In this document: positions 43,423 to 52,742 of the stretch, in pieces | Layout of the letters: the number at the start of each line of letters is the position of its first letter | Position numbering within the stretch: the first letter of the stretch is position 1 | Origin: an uncultured Alphaproteobacteria bacterium | GTDB taxonomy: Bacteria > Pseudomonadota > Alphaproteobacteria > Micropepsales > Micropepsaceae | DNA: 55,057 nt | NCBI GenBank assembly: GCA_937865685.1 | Contig: CALMGU010000030.1 | Span: 1-55,057 of the forward strand | Direction of reading: 5' to 3' | Position numbers and translations under genes: made by a program | The notes under the pieces: generated by a model | Told to the model about the DNA's origin: nothing | The model's input: the letters and a program-made list of their open reading frames with translations, nothing else | The model's database searches: none

Positions 43423-43848
43423 ATGAATATCCTGATCGTGGAGTCGCGCTTTCATCCGGCGATTGCCGAAGCCTTGACCGATGGCGCCACCAAAGCGCTG
43501 CAGCTGGGCGGCGCGCATTTCACCCGGGCGCAGGTTCCCGGCATTCTGGAAATTCCAGCCGCCATCGCGCTGGGCGCGCGGGCCGACCGTTTCGACGGCT
43601 ATGTGGCGCTGGGCAGCATGGTGCGGACGGGAACCGCGCATTTCGAGCTGATCACGGATAATGTGTTCCACGGGTTGACCCGGCTCGGCACCGACCACGC
43701 GCTTTGCATCGGCAATGGCATCGTGGTCGCCACCACAGAGGATGCGGCGTTGCAGATGGCATTGAAGGAAGAGCGCGATGTGGGGGGCGATGCCGCGCGC
43801 GCCTGTCTGGCGATGGTCGCGCTGGCCAAGCGGCTGGGAGAGCAGTGA
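43423..43848 (+). CDS. ribH: 6,7-dimethyl-8-ribityllumazine synthase
   Basis: Forms the lumazine precursor of riboflavin. 141 residues, usual for a short RibH. ILIVESRFHPAIAEAL, VPGILEIPAAIALGAR and the catalytic His region SMVRTGTAHFELITDN are present. The usual RGxTxHF motif reads RTGTAHF, and NGILT reads GNGIVVAT, so the active site is somewhat divergent. In many alphaproteobacteria ribD, ribE and ribBA lie between nrdR and ribH; they are absent here. Its stop overlaps the nusB start by one base. Confidence 0.9.
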   Translation: MNILIVESRFHPAIAEALTDGATKALQLGGAHFTRAQVPGILEIPAAIALGARADRFDGYVALGSMVRTGTAHFELITDNVFHGLTRLGTDHALCIGNGIVVATTEDAALQMALKEERDVGGDAARACLAMVALAKRLGEQ

Positions 43849-44324
43849 TGACCGCCGCTAAGATTGACGCGGAAGCGCGGCGCGCCGCGCGCCTTGCCGC
43901 CGTGCAGGCGCTCTATCAGATGGAACTGGCGGGCGCCGGCGCCGAGGAAGTGGCCGAAGAGTTCGAGACGCACCGCTTCGGTGACACGTCCACGGACGCG
44001 GAATTCTTCAAAAGCATCGTCGAGGGCGTGCCCCAGCATCAGGCCGAAATCGACAAGGCGATAGCCAATTGCCTTTCCCAGACCTGGACCCTGGCACGGG
44101 TGGATTCCATTCTGCGGGCCATCTTGCGCGCCGGCGGACTGGAACTGGTGGCGCGCCGCGACGTGCCGGCCAAAGTGGTAATCGACGAATATGTGGGCAT
44201 CGCGCATGATTTCTTTGCCGGTGACGAGCCTGGGTTCGTCAATGCCGCTCTCGACGCCATGGCGCACCGCAAGCGCGCGCCGGAATTCGGCGAGCCGGTG
44301 CCCGATGGCGAGCTAGGGTTTTAA
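43848..44324 (+). CDS. nusB: Transcription antitermination protein NusB
   Basis: A 158-residue all-helical RNA-binding protein that, with NusE (S10), supports rRNA antitermination. ARRAARLAAVQALYQMEL at the N-terminus and the C-terminal AKVVIDEYVGIAHDFFAGDE with GFVNAALDAMA are diagnostic. TGATG overlap with ribH shows coupling; thiL follows after 10 bases. Confidence 0.95.
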   Translation: MTAAKIDAEARRAARLAAVQALYQMELAGAGAEEVAEEFETHRFGDTSTDAEFFKSIVEGVPQHQAEIDKAIANCLSQTWTLARVDSILRAILRAGGLELVARRDVPAKVVIDEYVGIAHDFFAGDEPGFVNAALDAMAHRKRAPEFGEPVPDGELGF

Positions 44325-44334
44325 GCGGTGGGCG

Positions 44335-45261
44335 ATGGATGAGTTCGGCATCATCGCCCGTTACTTCGCGCCGTTGGCCACTGCACCCGGTGCCTTCGGC
44401 CTGACCGATGACGCGGCCATTATTCCCGCGCGGCCAGGCTTCGACTTGGTCGTAACGACGGACCAGATCGCAGCCGGAACGGATTTTTTCGCCGAGGATC
44501 CGGCCGGCACCGTGGCGCAAAAGGCCTTGCGGGTGAATCTTTCCGACCTCGCCGCCAAAGGCGCGAGGCCCGAATATTATCTGCTCAATCTGGCGCTGCC
44601 CCGGCCGGTGCGGGAGGACTGGCTGGCGGAATTTACGTGCGGACTTCTGGAAGACCAACGGCAATTCGGCATTTCGCTTCTGGGCGGCGACACATCGGCC
44701 ACCGAAGGCCCTTTAAGCATTTCGATTACGGCCATGGGTTTTGTCCTGGCGGGCCGGATGGTGACGCGCAGTGGCGCAAAGCTGGGCGATGCGGTCTATG
44801 TCACCGGCACCATCGGCGATTCAGCCGGCGGCCTCGCGCTTCTCAAAGGCGAGGGCAAGGGTTTAGGCGAAATAGATCGCACTTACCTGGTGGACCGTTA
44901 TCGCGTGCCGCAACCACCTGTGGCATTCGGCAATGGTCTTGGCGATATCGCGCATGCCGGCGTGGACGTCTCGGATGGTCTGATCGCCGATCTTGGCCAC
45001 CTTGCTTCGGCCTCTGGGGTCGGCATTGTCGTGGAGGGTGAGCAGGTCCCTCTTTCGCCGGCGTTGAAAGCCCTGTGGGGCGTGGATGCCTTGGCGCGCG
45101 CGGTCGCCGCGGGCGATGATTACCAGACCGCCTTTACGGCGCGCCCGGGATTGAGCGGGCCTTTCACGCGCATCGGCCGGGTTCAGGCAGGCGAGGGTGT
45201 CGGCCTTCGCGTCAACGGTAAGGAGGTTGTGGTCCCACAACCTGGCTATCGGCATTTTTAA
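44335..45261 (+). CDS. thiL: Thiamine-monophosphate kinase
   Basis: Phosphorylates thiamine monophosphate to the active diphosphate. 308 residues. Metal and nucleotide motifs: FGLTDDAAII, NLSDLAAKGARPEYYLL, LLGGDTSATEGPLSIS, VDVSDGLIADLGHLA and AGDDYQTAFT. It completes the glyA-nrdR-ribH-nusB-thiL run. TPP made here would serve the IOR-like enzyme among others. Confidence 0.94.
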   Translation: MDEFGIIARYFAPLATAPGAFGLTDDAAIIPARPGFDLVVTTDQIAAGTDFFAEDPAGTVAQKALRVNLSDLAAKGARPEYYLLNLALPRPVREDWLAEFTCGLLEDQRQFGISLLGGDTSATEGPLSISITAMGFVLAGRMVTRSGAKLGDAVYVTGTIGDSAGGLALLKGEGKGLGEIDRTYLVDRYRVPQPPVAFGNGLGDIAHAGVDVSDGLIADLGHLASASGVGIVVEGEQVPLSPALKALWGVDALARAVAAGDDYQTAFTARPGLSGPFTRIGRVQAGEGVGLRVNGKEVVVPQPGYRHF

Positions 45262-45362
45262 CCACGCCATTCAGATTTATTGAGAGGCGGTCGTTTCGGA
45301 TTGTCACGTCCGTTTTGCTGCGCGATCCATTGCGAACAAAGGCAGAACTCGCGCGGGGCGTG

Positions 45363-46628
45363 ATGATCAGGTTGTTGATGGCCGGTGGATTGGCCTTTGC
45401 GTTGGCTTGCGGAACCGCGTTCGGGCAGACCGCACAAGATGCACCCGCGGCGGCGGCAGCACCCGCGGCGCAAAGCTCGGTGAAACTCGCCGCCGTTGTG
45501 ATTGGGCTGCCTGTGGGAACGCCTTGGATATCACTTGGGACCGGTCCCTATTGTATCGGTGCTCCGCTCACCAGCACCTGGACGGAAGGGCGTACCAAGG
45601 AGCCCGTGTCGGCCTTTGCGCCCGCCTTCAAAGCGGAAATGGAGAGAGCTGGATACAAAGTCATCACGCCGGGCGAAGATAATCTGTTCGATCCCGAATC
45701 CGGATCGGCGGACCTTGAGGCGGCTGCCGTGATTACGGGCTTGGACATAAACGGCTGCATTGCGCCACAGAGCCCTTGGACGCAGGCGGGCGCCGTCAAG
45801 GGCAGCGGCAGCATGACAATAGACTGGCAGGTCTATTCGCCTCTTAAAAAGCATGTGGTCGCGCGCGTCACGACCAGCGGCACAGCCAATCTGAAGGATA
45901 ACATTCTTGGCGGCCAGCAGCGTCTTCAGATGGATTCCTTCGTCGATAATGCGGCTTCATTGGCGACGAACGCCGATTTTCGCGCCGCCATGACCGCTCC
46001 CAAGGCAGTTGCGGCTGGATTTCAGACGCCGGGCGAGCAGAGCAAGATTTCTCTTAGCGGCGGCCTCAAAGCCGGGCCTCGCAAAATCACGGACGCGGTG
46101 GGAGATGTCTTGACGATCACAAGCGGCAAGGGAAGCGGATCGGGTGTTCTTGTTTCCGATGACGGCTATGCCATCACCAATGGGCATGTGGTGGGCGATG
46201 ACAAGAATGTTCGGGTACGCTGGTCGGATGGCATCGAGGGGTTTGCGGAAGTTGTCCGGATCTCGAAGAATCGTGACATTGCTCTCCTCAAAACCAACCC
46301 TCGCGATCGGAGGCCTTTGGCGCTGAAGCGCGGCGCCGTCATCCCAGGGCAGCGCGTCTATGCGATCGGCTCGCCGAACGGCAAGGAGTTTCAGGGCACC
46401 GTCAGCAGCGGCGTCGTTTCCGCGGACCGCGTGATCGACGGGCTGCGCTATATCCAAAGCGATGTTTTCATTTCGCCTGGCTCCAGCGGCGGCGCGTTGC
46501 TGGATGAAACCGGGTCGGTGATCGGGATCGCGGTCATGGGATATTTAAATGAAGGCAAACCGGCGGGACTGAATATGTTCATTCCCGTCGGCGATGCGAT
46601 GGATTTTCTCGCACTGGAACGGGGATGA
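45363..46628 (+). CDS. Secreted trypsin-like serine protease with unknown N-terminal domain
   Basis: A 421-residue exported protein. Signal peptide IRLLMAGGLAFALACGTAFG. Residues about 35-230 form a domain I do not recognise (PWISLGTGPYCIGAPL, AFAPAFKAEMERAGYKV). From about 245 there is an S1C-type protease fold with the full triad: His in YAITNGHVVG, Asp in NRDIALLK and Ser in SPGSSGGALLD. No PDZ domain follows, unlike DegP/HtrA. ATG 45363 was chosen because it begins the signal peptide. Likely a periplasmic or surface protease for quality control or processing. Confidence 0.83.
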   Translation: MIRLLMAGGLAFALACGTAFGQTAQDAPAAAAAPAAQSSVKLAAVVIGLPVGTPWISLGTGPYCIGAPLTSTWTEGRTKEPVSAFAPAFKAEMERAGYKVITPGEDNLFDPESGSADLEAAAVITGLDINGCIAPQSPWTQAGAVKGSGSMTIDWQVYSPLKKHVVARVTTSGTANLKDNILGGQQRLQMDSFVDNAASLATNADFRAAMTAPKAVAAGFQTPGEQSKISLSGGLKAGPRKITDAVGDVLTITSGKGSGSGVLVSDDGYAITNGHVVGDDKNVRVRWSDGIEGFAEVVRISKNRDIALLKTNPRDRRPLALKRGAVIPGQRVYAIGSPNGKEFQGTVSSGVVSADRVIDGLRYIQSDVFISPGSSGGALLDETGSVIGIAVMGYLNEGKPAGLNMFIPVGDAMDFLALERG

Positions 46629-46694
46629 TATCCCGGGCAGGCGCGGATCATCGATTTTAACAATTTGCTAATCATGTTTTGCCAGTTTCGGCGG

Positions 46695-47219
46695 ATGCAG
46701 CGCCTACTTGTCCTTGCGTTTCTGCTTGCCTCGGCCGTGCCCCTTTCGGCGGCGGAGGAGACACATGCCAAAGCAGAGGCACACGGGAAAGAAGATGCCA
46801 AGGGCGGCGCGCCCGGCACCAACATCGACATGCCCTTCCTGATGGCGCCGATGACGGGCGCCGATGGAAAGCTCTCCGGCTATGCCTATATCTCCAGCCG
46901 GCTCACCGCGAATTCCGATGCCAGCGCCAATCAGGTGCGGGACAAGATCGCTTTCATCCAGGACGCTTTTGTGCGGGATGTGAACGCGAAGGAGATCGCC
47001 ACCTCAGGCGACCCGGTGACTGTAGACAATGCCGCGCTGCAGGTCCGGCTCCTGGCCGATGCGCGCAATGTGGTGGGGGCGAGCAAGCTGGTTTCCATCG
47101 CGATCACCCAGGTTCAGATCGCTCCGCTGCATCCCGGTCCGGTCACGGCGGTTGCCGGACAGCCGCCACCGGCCGATTCGCCACCGGTGCAGCCGGCCAA
47201 GCCCGCGCACGGGCATTAA
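46695..47219 (+). CDS. Conserved exported protein of unknown function
   Basis: A 174-residue protein with a Sec signal (RLLVLAFLLASAVPLSAA), a His/Lys/Glu-rich linker (ETHAKAEAHGKEDAKGG), a folded core (IDMPFLMAPMTGADGKLSGY, QVRDKIAFIQDAFVRDVNA) and a Pro-rich tail ending in HGH. The core layout faintly resembles FliL-like domains. The many His residues at both ends could bind metal. No name can be given. Confidence 0.7.
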   Translation: MQRLLVLAFLLASAVPLSAAEETHAKAEAHGKEDAKGGAPGTNIDMPFLMAPMTGADGKLSGYAYISSRLTANSDASANQVRDKIAFIQDAFVRDVNAKEIATSGDPVTVDNAALQVRLLADARNVVGASKLVSIAITQVQIAPLHPGPVTAVAGQPPPADSPPVQPAKPAHGH

Positions 47220-47328
47220 GCCCCCCTAAAAATTTGGCAATTTGTGGCAGAAGTGTGGTTGCCTGAATTGCGGGCATTTGGCAGTCTCTGCGCGCCCTTG
47301 AAGCGGTCCCAGGGCGGGCCGGCCATTG

Positions 47329-47374
47329 GGATCGACCCGGTCGATCCGGGCCGATCAACGTTTTTCAAAAAACG
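47329..47374 (+). promoter_or_regulatory. Inverted repeats in the hppA leader
   Basis: Two perfect inverted repeats stand in front of hppA: GGATCGAC-CCG-GTCGATCC (47329-47347) and CGTTTTT-CA-AAAAACG (47359-47374). The second touches the GAGGGA ribosome site (47374-47379). If transcribed, it would form a weak A-U hairpin beside the start. The first may be an operator or a stem in the leader. Confidence 0.35.
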
Positions 47375-47386
47375 AGGGACCCTTCC

Positions 47387-49513
47387 ATGAATTCACAATT
47401 ACCCATCATCCTTGTCTGCGGCGTGCTTGCGCTGCTGTATGGCGTCTGGACCATACGCTCTGTGCTCGGCCTCAGTGCCGGCAATGCGCGCATGCAGGAA
47501 ATCGCTGCCGCCATTCAAGAAGGCGCCAACGCCTATCTCAATCGCCAATACACCACCATCGCCATGGTCGGCGTGGTGATTTTCGCGCTGGCCAGCTGGT
47601 TTCTGGGCTGGCAGCTCGGCATCGGCTTTCTGATCGGTGCGATCCTGTCGGGTCTTGCCGGTTATGTCGGCATGTTCGTTTCGGTGCGGGCGAATGTGCG
47701 CACCACCGAAGCGTCGCGCGGCGGCCTGGCGGGCGGCCTGTCGGTCGCGTTCCGCGCCGGCGCCGTCACTGGCATGCTGGTGGTGGGCTTGGGCCTTCTG
47801 GGCGTCGCCGGTTATTACGCGTTGCTCACGGGACCTTTCGGCCTCAGCCTGGACGACCCGGCGCAAAGCCGCATCATCGTGGAATCCTTGGTCGGCCTCA
47901 GCTTCGGCGCCTCGCTGATCTCTATCTTCGCCCGCCTGGGCGGCGGCATCTTCACCAAGGGCGCCGATGTCGGAGGCGACATGGTGGGCAAGGTCGAAGC
48001 GGGCATTCCCGAAGACGATCCGCGCAACCCCGCCACCATCGCCGACAATGTGGGCGATAATGTCGGCGACTGCGCCGGCATGGCGGCGGACCTGTTCGAG
48101 ACCTTCGCCGTCACCACGGTGGCGACCATGGTTCTTGCCTCGATCTACTTCACGGGCGCCATGAAAGGGGCCTTGATGCTTTATCCGCTCGCGATCGCGG
48201 GCATGAGCATCATCACTTCGATCATCGGCACTTTCTTTGTCCGCCTCGGCGCCTCCAAGAACATCATGGGCGCGCTCTACAAGGGCGTGATCGCCACCAT
48301 GATCCTGTCCTTGATCGGACTGTGGCCGCTGACCAACTGGCTCATCGGCATGGATACGCAGATCACCAGCGGTGATGCGACCTATACCGGCATGACCTTG
48401 TTCTATTGCGGCTTGGTGGGTCTGGCCGTCACCGCGGCGCTGATCGTGATCACCGAATATTATACCGGCACCAATTTCCGGCCGGTTCGGGCGATCGCAA
48501 AATCCTCGGTCACGGGCCATGGCACCAACGTGATCCAGGGCCTCGCCATCTCGATGGAATCGACGGCGCCGGTGGCGCTGGTGATTTGCGTGGGCATCAT
48601 CGTCACTTACTCGCTGGCGGGCCTGTTCGGCATCGCCATCGCGGTGTCGACGATGCTGTCCTTGGCGGGCATGGTGGTGGCGCTGGACGCGTTCGGTCCG
48701 GTCACCGACAATGCCGGCGGCATCGCGGAAATGTCGGGTCTGGAAGGCGATGTGCGCAAGACCACGGACGCTTTGGACGCGGTGGGCAACACCACCAAGG
48801 CAGTGACCAAGGGCTATGCCATTGGTTCGGCCGGCCTGGGCGCACTGGTTCTGTTCGCGGCCTATACGCAGGACCTGAAATACTTCGCCAAGGAAAGCAC
48901 CGGCTTCTTCGCCGGGATCACCCAGCCGACCTTCAGCCTGTCCGAGCCTTGGGTCGTGGTCGGCCTTCTGTTCGGCGGTCTTCTGCCCTACCTGTTCGGC
49001 GGCATGGCGATGACGGCGGTGGGACGCGCGGCCGGCGCGGTGGTCGAGGAAGTGCGCAAGCAGTTCCGCGAAATGCCGGGCATCATGCAGGGTACGCAGA
49101 AGCCCAACTATGCCCGCGCCGTGGACCTTCTCACCAAGGCCGCGATCGGGGAGATGGTCATTCCGTCCATGCTGCCGGTGTTCTCGCCCATCGTCCTGTT
49201 CGTGCTGGTGTATTGGATCGCCGGCAAGACCCAGGCCTTCGATGCGCTGGGTGCGATGCTGATGGGCGTGATCATCACGGGCCTGTTTGTGGCGATCTCG
49301 ATGACCTCGGGCGGCGGCGCCTGGGACAATGCCAAGAAGTTCATCGAAGACGGCCATCACGGCGGCAAGGGTTCTGATGCCCACAAGGCCGCGGTGACGG
49401 GCGACACGGTCGGCGATCCCTACAAGGACACCGCGGGACCGGCCGTCAATCCGATGATCAAGATCACCAACATCGTGGCGCTGTTGCTTCTGGCAGTTCT
49501 CGCGCATCTTTGA
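47387..49513 (+). CDS. hppA: K+-independent H+-translocating pyrophosphatase
   Basis: A 708-residue membrane pump that couples PPi hydrolysis to proton export, with about 16 membrane segments. Substrate motifs: [20 protein letters not shown] near 195, [29 protein letters not shown] and [17 protein letters not shown] near the end. [10 protein letters not shown] near 467-476 has Lys where K+-dependent enzymes have Ala, which marks the K+-independent class. It ends in front of a strong terminator. PPi-driven pumping can help energy balance under low oxygen, in line with the Fix genes nearby. Confidence 0.97.
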   Translation: MNSQLPIILVCGVLALLYGVWTIRSVLGLSAGNARMQEIAAAIQEGANAYLNRQYTTIAMVGVVIFALASWFLGWQLGIGFLIGAILSGLAGYVGMFVSVRANVRTTEASRGGLAGGLSVAFRAGAVTGMLVVGLGLLGVAGYYALLTGPFGLSLDDPAQSRIIVESLVGLSFGASLISIFARLGGGIFTKGADVGGDMVGKVEAGIPEDDPRNPATIADNVGDNVGDCAGMAADLFETFAVTTVATMVLASIYFTGAMKGALMLYPLAIAGMSIITSIIGTFFVRLGASKNIMGALYKGVIATMILSLIGLWPLTNWLIGMDTQITSGDATYTGMTLFYCGLVGLAVTAALIVITEYYTGTNFRPVRAIAKSSVTGHGTNVIQGLAISMESTAPVALVICVGIIVTYSLAGLFGIAIAVSTMLSLAGMVVALDAFGPVTDNAGGIAEMSGLEGDVRKTTDALDAVGNTTKAVTKGYAIGSAGLGALVLFAAYTQDLKYFAKESTGFFAGITQPTFSLSEPWVVVGLLFGGLLPYLFGGMAMTAVGRAAGAVVEEVRKQFREMPGIMQGTQKPNYARAVDLLTKAAIGEMVIPSMLPVFSPIVLFVLVYWIAGKTQAFDALGAMLMGVIITGLFVAISMTSGGGAWDNAKKFIEDGHHGGKGSDAHKAAVTGDTVGDPYKDTAGPAVNPMIKITNIVALLLLAVLAHL

Positions 49514-49531
49514 GTTGATCTAGGCTCAAAT

Positions 49532-49565
49532 AAAAAGCGCGGGCTTTTCCAGCCCGCGCTTTTTT
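49532..49565. terminator. Strong intrinsic terminator after hppA
   Basis: A 14-bp stem, AAAAAGCGCGGGCT (49532-49545) and AGCCCGCGCTTTTT (49551-49564), with a 5-base loop. T-rich on the plus strand and A-rich ahead of the stem, so it can work in both directions, for hppA and for any minus-strand transcript from the 49.6 kb region. Confidence 0.9.
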
Positions 49566-49731
49566 ATTTCAGCGTACACGGAATTTCTTCCCCGTGAAAC
49601 CGATAAGCGAAAGCTCCGGTGGAGCTTTTGCCGGTCGAACGCCCGCGAAACGGGCAGCATGGCGAAGCCATTGGCGGGGGAAGATGTATTCCGAAGACTT
49701 GTCTGAGGAAGACAGATGGGGGCAGAAAAAA
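49566..49731. other. Hairpin-rich gap between the hppA terminator and bamE
   Basis: This 166-base stretch holds several short stems: CACGG/CCGTG (minus sense), AGCTCC-GGT-GGAGCT, GCCCG-CGAAA-CGGGC and TGGC-GAA-GCCA. Read on the minus strand, they would be followed by the bidirectional terminator at 49532-49565. A 60-codon minus-strand frame also covers it, but lacks a recognisable family. It could be a small RNA, a bamE 3' leader structure or a degenerate repeat. Confidence 0.3.
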
Positions 49732-50223
49732 CTAGGGCAAACCACCGCCACCGGTGGGCGGCCCGCCGCCGCCGCCGGGATTTTGGTCGTCCATGTTGCG
49801 GGCGCTGGTGCCGGGCTGGGCGTTCAGGAGCTGTTGCAGGAAAGTGAGCTCACGGCCGCGGGCAGGTGTCTCCCTGGTTTCGAACGAAACCACATGGCCG
49901 TCCTTGAGGCTGAAATGGCGCATGTCCTTCACCTTGCCGTCCTTGTCGAAATAGACGGCCAGGATGGCGCGGTTGAGCACCGTGGGGGTGAAGAACGCCA
50001 CCTGCTTCTCGGTCGAGGAAATATAATACCAGGCGTCCCCACCGAAAGTGGCGGCGGTCGAGGCATTGCCCAGCCGGTCCTGGACGCTGGTCTTGGTATC
50101 GGTGCCGGCCTTGATGCCGGCTTCGACCTGAGGATCGGACAGATAGCCCCGCTGGTCGATGACCGGGGCGCAGGCGATCAGCGCTGCCGCCGAAGCGAGG
50201 AGGGTTGCGGTTACGAGTTTCAT
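49732..50223 (-). CDS. bamE: Outer membrane assembly lipoprotein BamE (SmpA/OmlA family)
   Basis: A 163-residue lipoprotein of the Bam outer-membrane assembly complex. Signal LVTATLLASAAALIAC ends in the lipobox LIAC (Cys about 18). The SmpA/OmlA domain follows: AGTDTKTSVQDRLGNAST, DAWYYISSTEKQVAFF and LAVYFDKDGKVKDM. A Gly/Pro-rich tail closes the protein. ATG 50223 was chosen as the lipoprotein start; the frame runs further upstream. It is divergent from the cytochrome chaperone gene, a common alphaproteobacterial arrangement. Confidence 0.92.
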   Translation of the reverse strand: MKLVTATLLASAAALIACAPVIDQRGYLSDPQVEAGIKAGTDTKTSVQDRLGNASTAATFGGDAWYYISSTEKQVAFFTPTVLNRAILAVYFDKDGKVKDMRHFSLKDGHVVSFETRETPARGRELTFLQQLLNAQPGTSARNMDDQNPGGGGGPPTGGGGLP

Positions 50224-50334
50224 TGCTTGCGACTTTGTGGCCCTGACGCCCCACCTTCCTGTCTGTGCTAACCTCAGCCTTCGGGGGTTGCAAGACCCGC
50301 AGGCCCGAAAAAGGGGCCGGATGAGGCGAAGTTC

Positions 50335-50859
50335 ATGTTGAATCTGTTGCGAAAATCGGCAGCGCGCAAGGAATTCGCGGCTCAGCTGGAGGCCCAGCTG
50401 GTAGCCCGCGCCCGCGCGCCCTTTTTCTTTCGCGACCTGGAAGTTCCCGACACGATCGACGGCCGGTTCGACATGGTGGCCCTGCATGGCTGGCTGGTCC
50501 TGGAGCGGCTGAAAATCGCGGGCATGAATGACGAAGCCCAGGCCCTGATGGACAGCCTGTTCATCAGCTTCGACGAGGCCCTGCGCGAACAGGGCACGGG
50601 CGACATGGGCATGGGCCGGCGCATGAAAGCCATCGCCAATGCGTTCTTCGGGCGGCTTGCGGCCTATTCGGGCGCGAAGGACGAGGCCGCGCTGGCGGAG
50701 GCGTTGGCCAAAAATGTCTGGCGCGGCGGCCCTGTGAATGCCCGCACCCTGGTGCTGGCGATTTATGTGGCAGGCGCGCGCGCCGCGCTGGAGCAAAGTG
50801 GCCTGGCCAACGGCGATCTGGATTTCGGGCCGCTGCCGGACATGAAGGGCGGGCAATGA
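50335..50859 (+). CDS. Ubiquinol-cytochrome c chaperone family protein (CBP3-like)
   Basis: A 174-residue protein of the CBP3/UQCC1 family, which in mitochondria assists cytochrome b synthesis and bc1 assembly. YCRARAPFFFRDLEV-like VARARAPFFFRDLEV, DTIDGRFDMVALHGWLVL, SLFISFDEALREQGTGDMGM and KAIANAFFGRLAAY are typical. Its stop overlaps the next start (ATGA). Confidence 0.9.
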   Translation: MLNLLRKSAARKEFAAQLEAQLVARARAPFFFRDLEVPDTIDGRFDMVALHGWLVLERLKIAGMNDEAQALMDSLFISFDEALREQGTGDMGMGRRMKAIANAFFGRLAAYSGAKDEAALAEALAKNVWRGGPVNARTLVLAIYVAGARAALEQSGLANGDLDFGPLPDMKGGQ

Positions 50860-51383
50860 ATAACGGATTGCCGTTTTCCCATCCCTATAACCTCAACCGC
50901 CTGGGGCAGGCGGGAGACGAGGTGTCTTTCGCGGCCACGGAAGAAGACCGGGCGGCCCTGGCCCGGTTCACCGGCATTTTGCGGGTGGATCTGTTTGCGG
51001 CCCACGTCGCGCTGCGTAAACCGGCGCCCAACCGTTTCCAGCTGGATTTTACCCTCGAAGCGGGCATCGTGCAGGCCTGTGTGGTGAGCTTGGTGGACGT
51101 GCCGTCGCATATCGAGCGCCGTTTCAGCCGGGAGCTGCATTTCGATCCGGCGCTGAAGCGTGCCAAGGACCGGCCGGAGGAGGATTTTCTTCAGGAGGAC
51201 GACAAGCCGGAGGAGATCGACAGCCTGCATTACGACCTGGCGGCGCCCCTGATCGAGGAATTCGTGCTGGCGATTGATCCCTATCCCAGGGCGCCGGGGG
51301 TGGCGTTTGAAGCTCCCCAGGAGACGCAAGACACCCCTGAAAACCCCTTTGCCGTGCTTAAAGGGTTGAAATCCGGACTTTAA
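50856..51383 (+). CDS. DUF177 (YceD-like) protein
   Basis: A 175-residue YceD/DUF177 protein, a family nearly always found before rpmF and linked to 23S rRNA or ribosome formation. QACVVSLVDVPSHIERRFS, an acidic stretch (EEDFLQEDDKPEEIDSL) and APLIEEFVLAIDPYPRAPG are characteristic. It starts inside the preceding stop codon. Confidence 0.9.
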   Translation: MNNGLPFSHPYNLNRLGQAGDEVSFAATEEDRAALARFTGILRVDLFAAHVALRKPAPNRFQLDFTLEAGIVQACVVSLVDVPSHIERRFSRELHFDPALKRAKDRPEEDFLQEDDKPEEIDSLHYDLAAPLIEEFVLAIDPYPRAPGVAFEAPQETQDTPENPFAVLKGLKSGL

Positions 51384-51496
51384 TGGGCAGATTGGCCCGG
51401 CTTTTGGCTTGAATCGGGCAGGGCTTTCCTGCTACCCACGCCCCCTGTTTTGGCCCCCGAACCATTCGCCGGGGCCCCCTGAAGGAGTTTTCCGCC

Positions 51497-51676
51497 ATGG
51501 CGGTGCCCAAACGAAAGACCTCGCCGTCGCGCCGCAATATGCGCCGGTCGCATCATGCTCTCACCGCTGCCGCCCATGCGGAATGCCCCAAATGCGGCGA
51601 GCCCAAGCGCCCGCACCATGTCTGCGGCTCCTGCGGTCACTATGCGGATCGCGAAGTCGTGAAGGCGAAGAGCTGA
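51497..51676 (+). CDS. rpmF: 50S ribosomal protein L32
   Basis: A 59-residue ribosomal protein: [20 protein letters not shown], then the zinc-type four Cys in [21 protein letters not shown] 51497 follows GAAGGAG. The order yceD-like, rpmF, plsX, fabH is conserved across many bacteria and confirms the call. Confidence 0.97.
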   Translation: MAVPKRKTSPSRRNMRRSHHALTAAAHAECPKCGEPKRPHHVCGSCGHYADREVVKAKS

Positions 51677-51701
51677 TCCTCGCTCTTCACTTCAGGGAAG
51701 G

Positions 51702-52742
51702 GTGGCGGTGGCCCGCGAATTGACCGTTTCGGTGGATGCGATGGGCGGTGATGCCGGGCCCGGCATTGTCATAACTGCGCTGCTGCGTTCGGTACAACGC
51801 CATCCCGAAGTGCGATTTCTCCTGGCCGGTGACGAATCCGTTTTGAACGGTCTTCTGGCGCGCCATCCGCGTTTGAAGGACCGAATCCAGGTCCGCCATG
51901 CCCCCGACCGGGTGGCGATGGAGGACAAGCCCAGTCATGTGCTGCGCCGGGGCCGCGAAACCAGCATGTGGCGCGCCATCGAAGCGGTGAAGAACAAGGA
52001 CGCCGAAGTTGCGGTCAGCGCCGGCAATACCGGCGCCCTGATGGCGATGAGCATGTATCAGCTGGGCGTGATCGAAGGCATTTCGCGCCCCGCCATTGCC
52101 TCGATCTGGCCGACCTTGAGGGGTCAGTCGGTGGTCCTGGATTGCGGCGCCAATGTTACGGCCACCGCCGAGCAGCTGGTGGATTTCGCGGTGATGGGCG
52201 AGGCGTTTGCCCATGCCATTCTTGGCCTCGACAAGCCCAGCGTGGGCCTTCTGAATGTTGGCACCGAAGAGCAGAAGGGCAATGACGCGGTCAAAGGCGC
52301 GGCGGAAATTCTGCGCGCCGCCACCGCCGCCAATTTTCCCATGGCCTTTCACGGCTTCGTCGAAGGCAACGACATCGCCGAAGGCACGGTGGACGTGGTG
52401 GTGACGGACGGCTTCACCGGCAATATCGCGCTCAAGACCGCCGAAGGCACCGCCAAGCTGGTGGGACAATTCCTGCGCCGCTCGCTCAAACGCTCGCTTC
52501 TGGGCCAGATCGGGGCTTTCATCGCCTCGGGTGCGCTGAATACCTTGCGCCGCCGGCTCGATCCGCGCGCCGCCAATGGCGGCATTTTCTTAGGGCTGGG
52601 TGGCGTGGTGGTGAAAAGCCATGGCGGCACCGACGCGATCGGCTTTGCTTCGGCCCTCGACATGGCCATCGCCATGGCCAAGGCGGACATCAACTCCAAA
52701 ATCGCCGCCGATCGGGCGCGCGTGGGCACGGTCACAGCATGA
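51702..52742 (+). CDS. plsX: Phosphate acyltransferase PlsX
   Basis: Makes acyl-phosphate from acyl-ACP for phospholipid synthesis. 346 residues. [59 protein letters not shown] and [15 protein letters not shown] are conserved. The start is GTG 51702, behind AGGGAAGG. Its stop overlaps fabH (ATGA). Confidence 0.96.
   Translation: MAVARELTVSVDAMGGDAGPGIVITALLRSVQRHPEVRFLLAGDESVLNGLLARHPRLKDRIQVRHAPDRVAMEDKPSHVLRRGRETSMWRAIEAVKNKDAEVAVSAGNTGALMAMSMYQLGVIEGISRPAIASIWPTLRGQSVVLDCGANVTATAEQLVDFAVMGEAFAHAILGLDKPSVGLLNVGTEEQKGNDAVKGAAEILRAATAANFPMAFHGFVEGNDIAEGTVDVVVTDGFTGNIALKTAEGTAKLVGQFLRRSLKRSLLGQIGAFIASGALNTLRRRLDPRAANGGIFLGLGGVVVKSHGGTDAIGFASALDMAIAMAKADINSKIAADRARVGTVTA

Noticed and set aside
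47399..49507. A 702-codon open frame on the minus strand across hppA
   Set aside because: It is the antisense shadow of a GC-rich gene: low-complexity His/Arg/Asp-rich product, no family motif, and hppA on the plus strand is certain.
49569..49751. A 60-codon minus-strand gene
   Set aside because: No family, no clear ribosome site, and it overlaps the bamE end. The hairpins in the same stretch suggest RNA or repeat structure instead.
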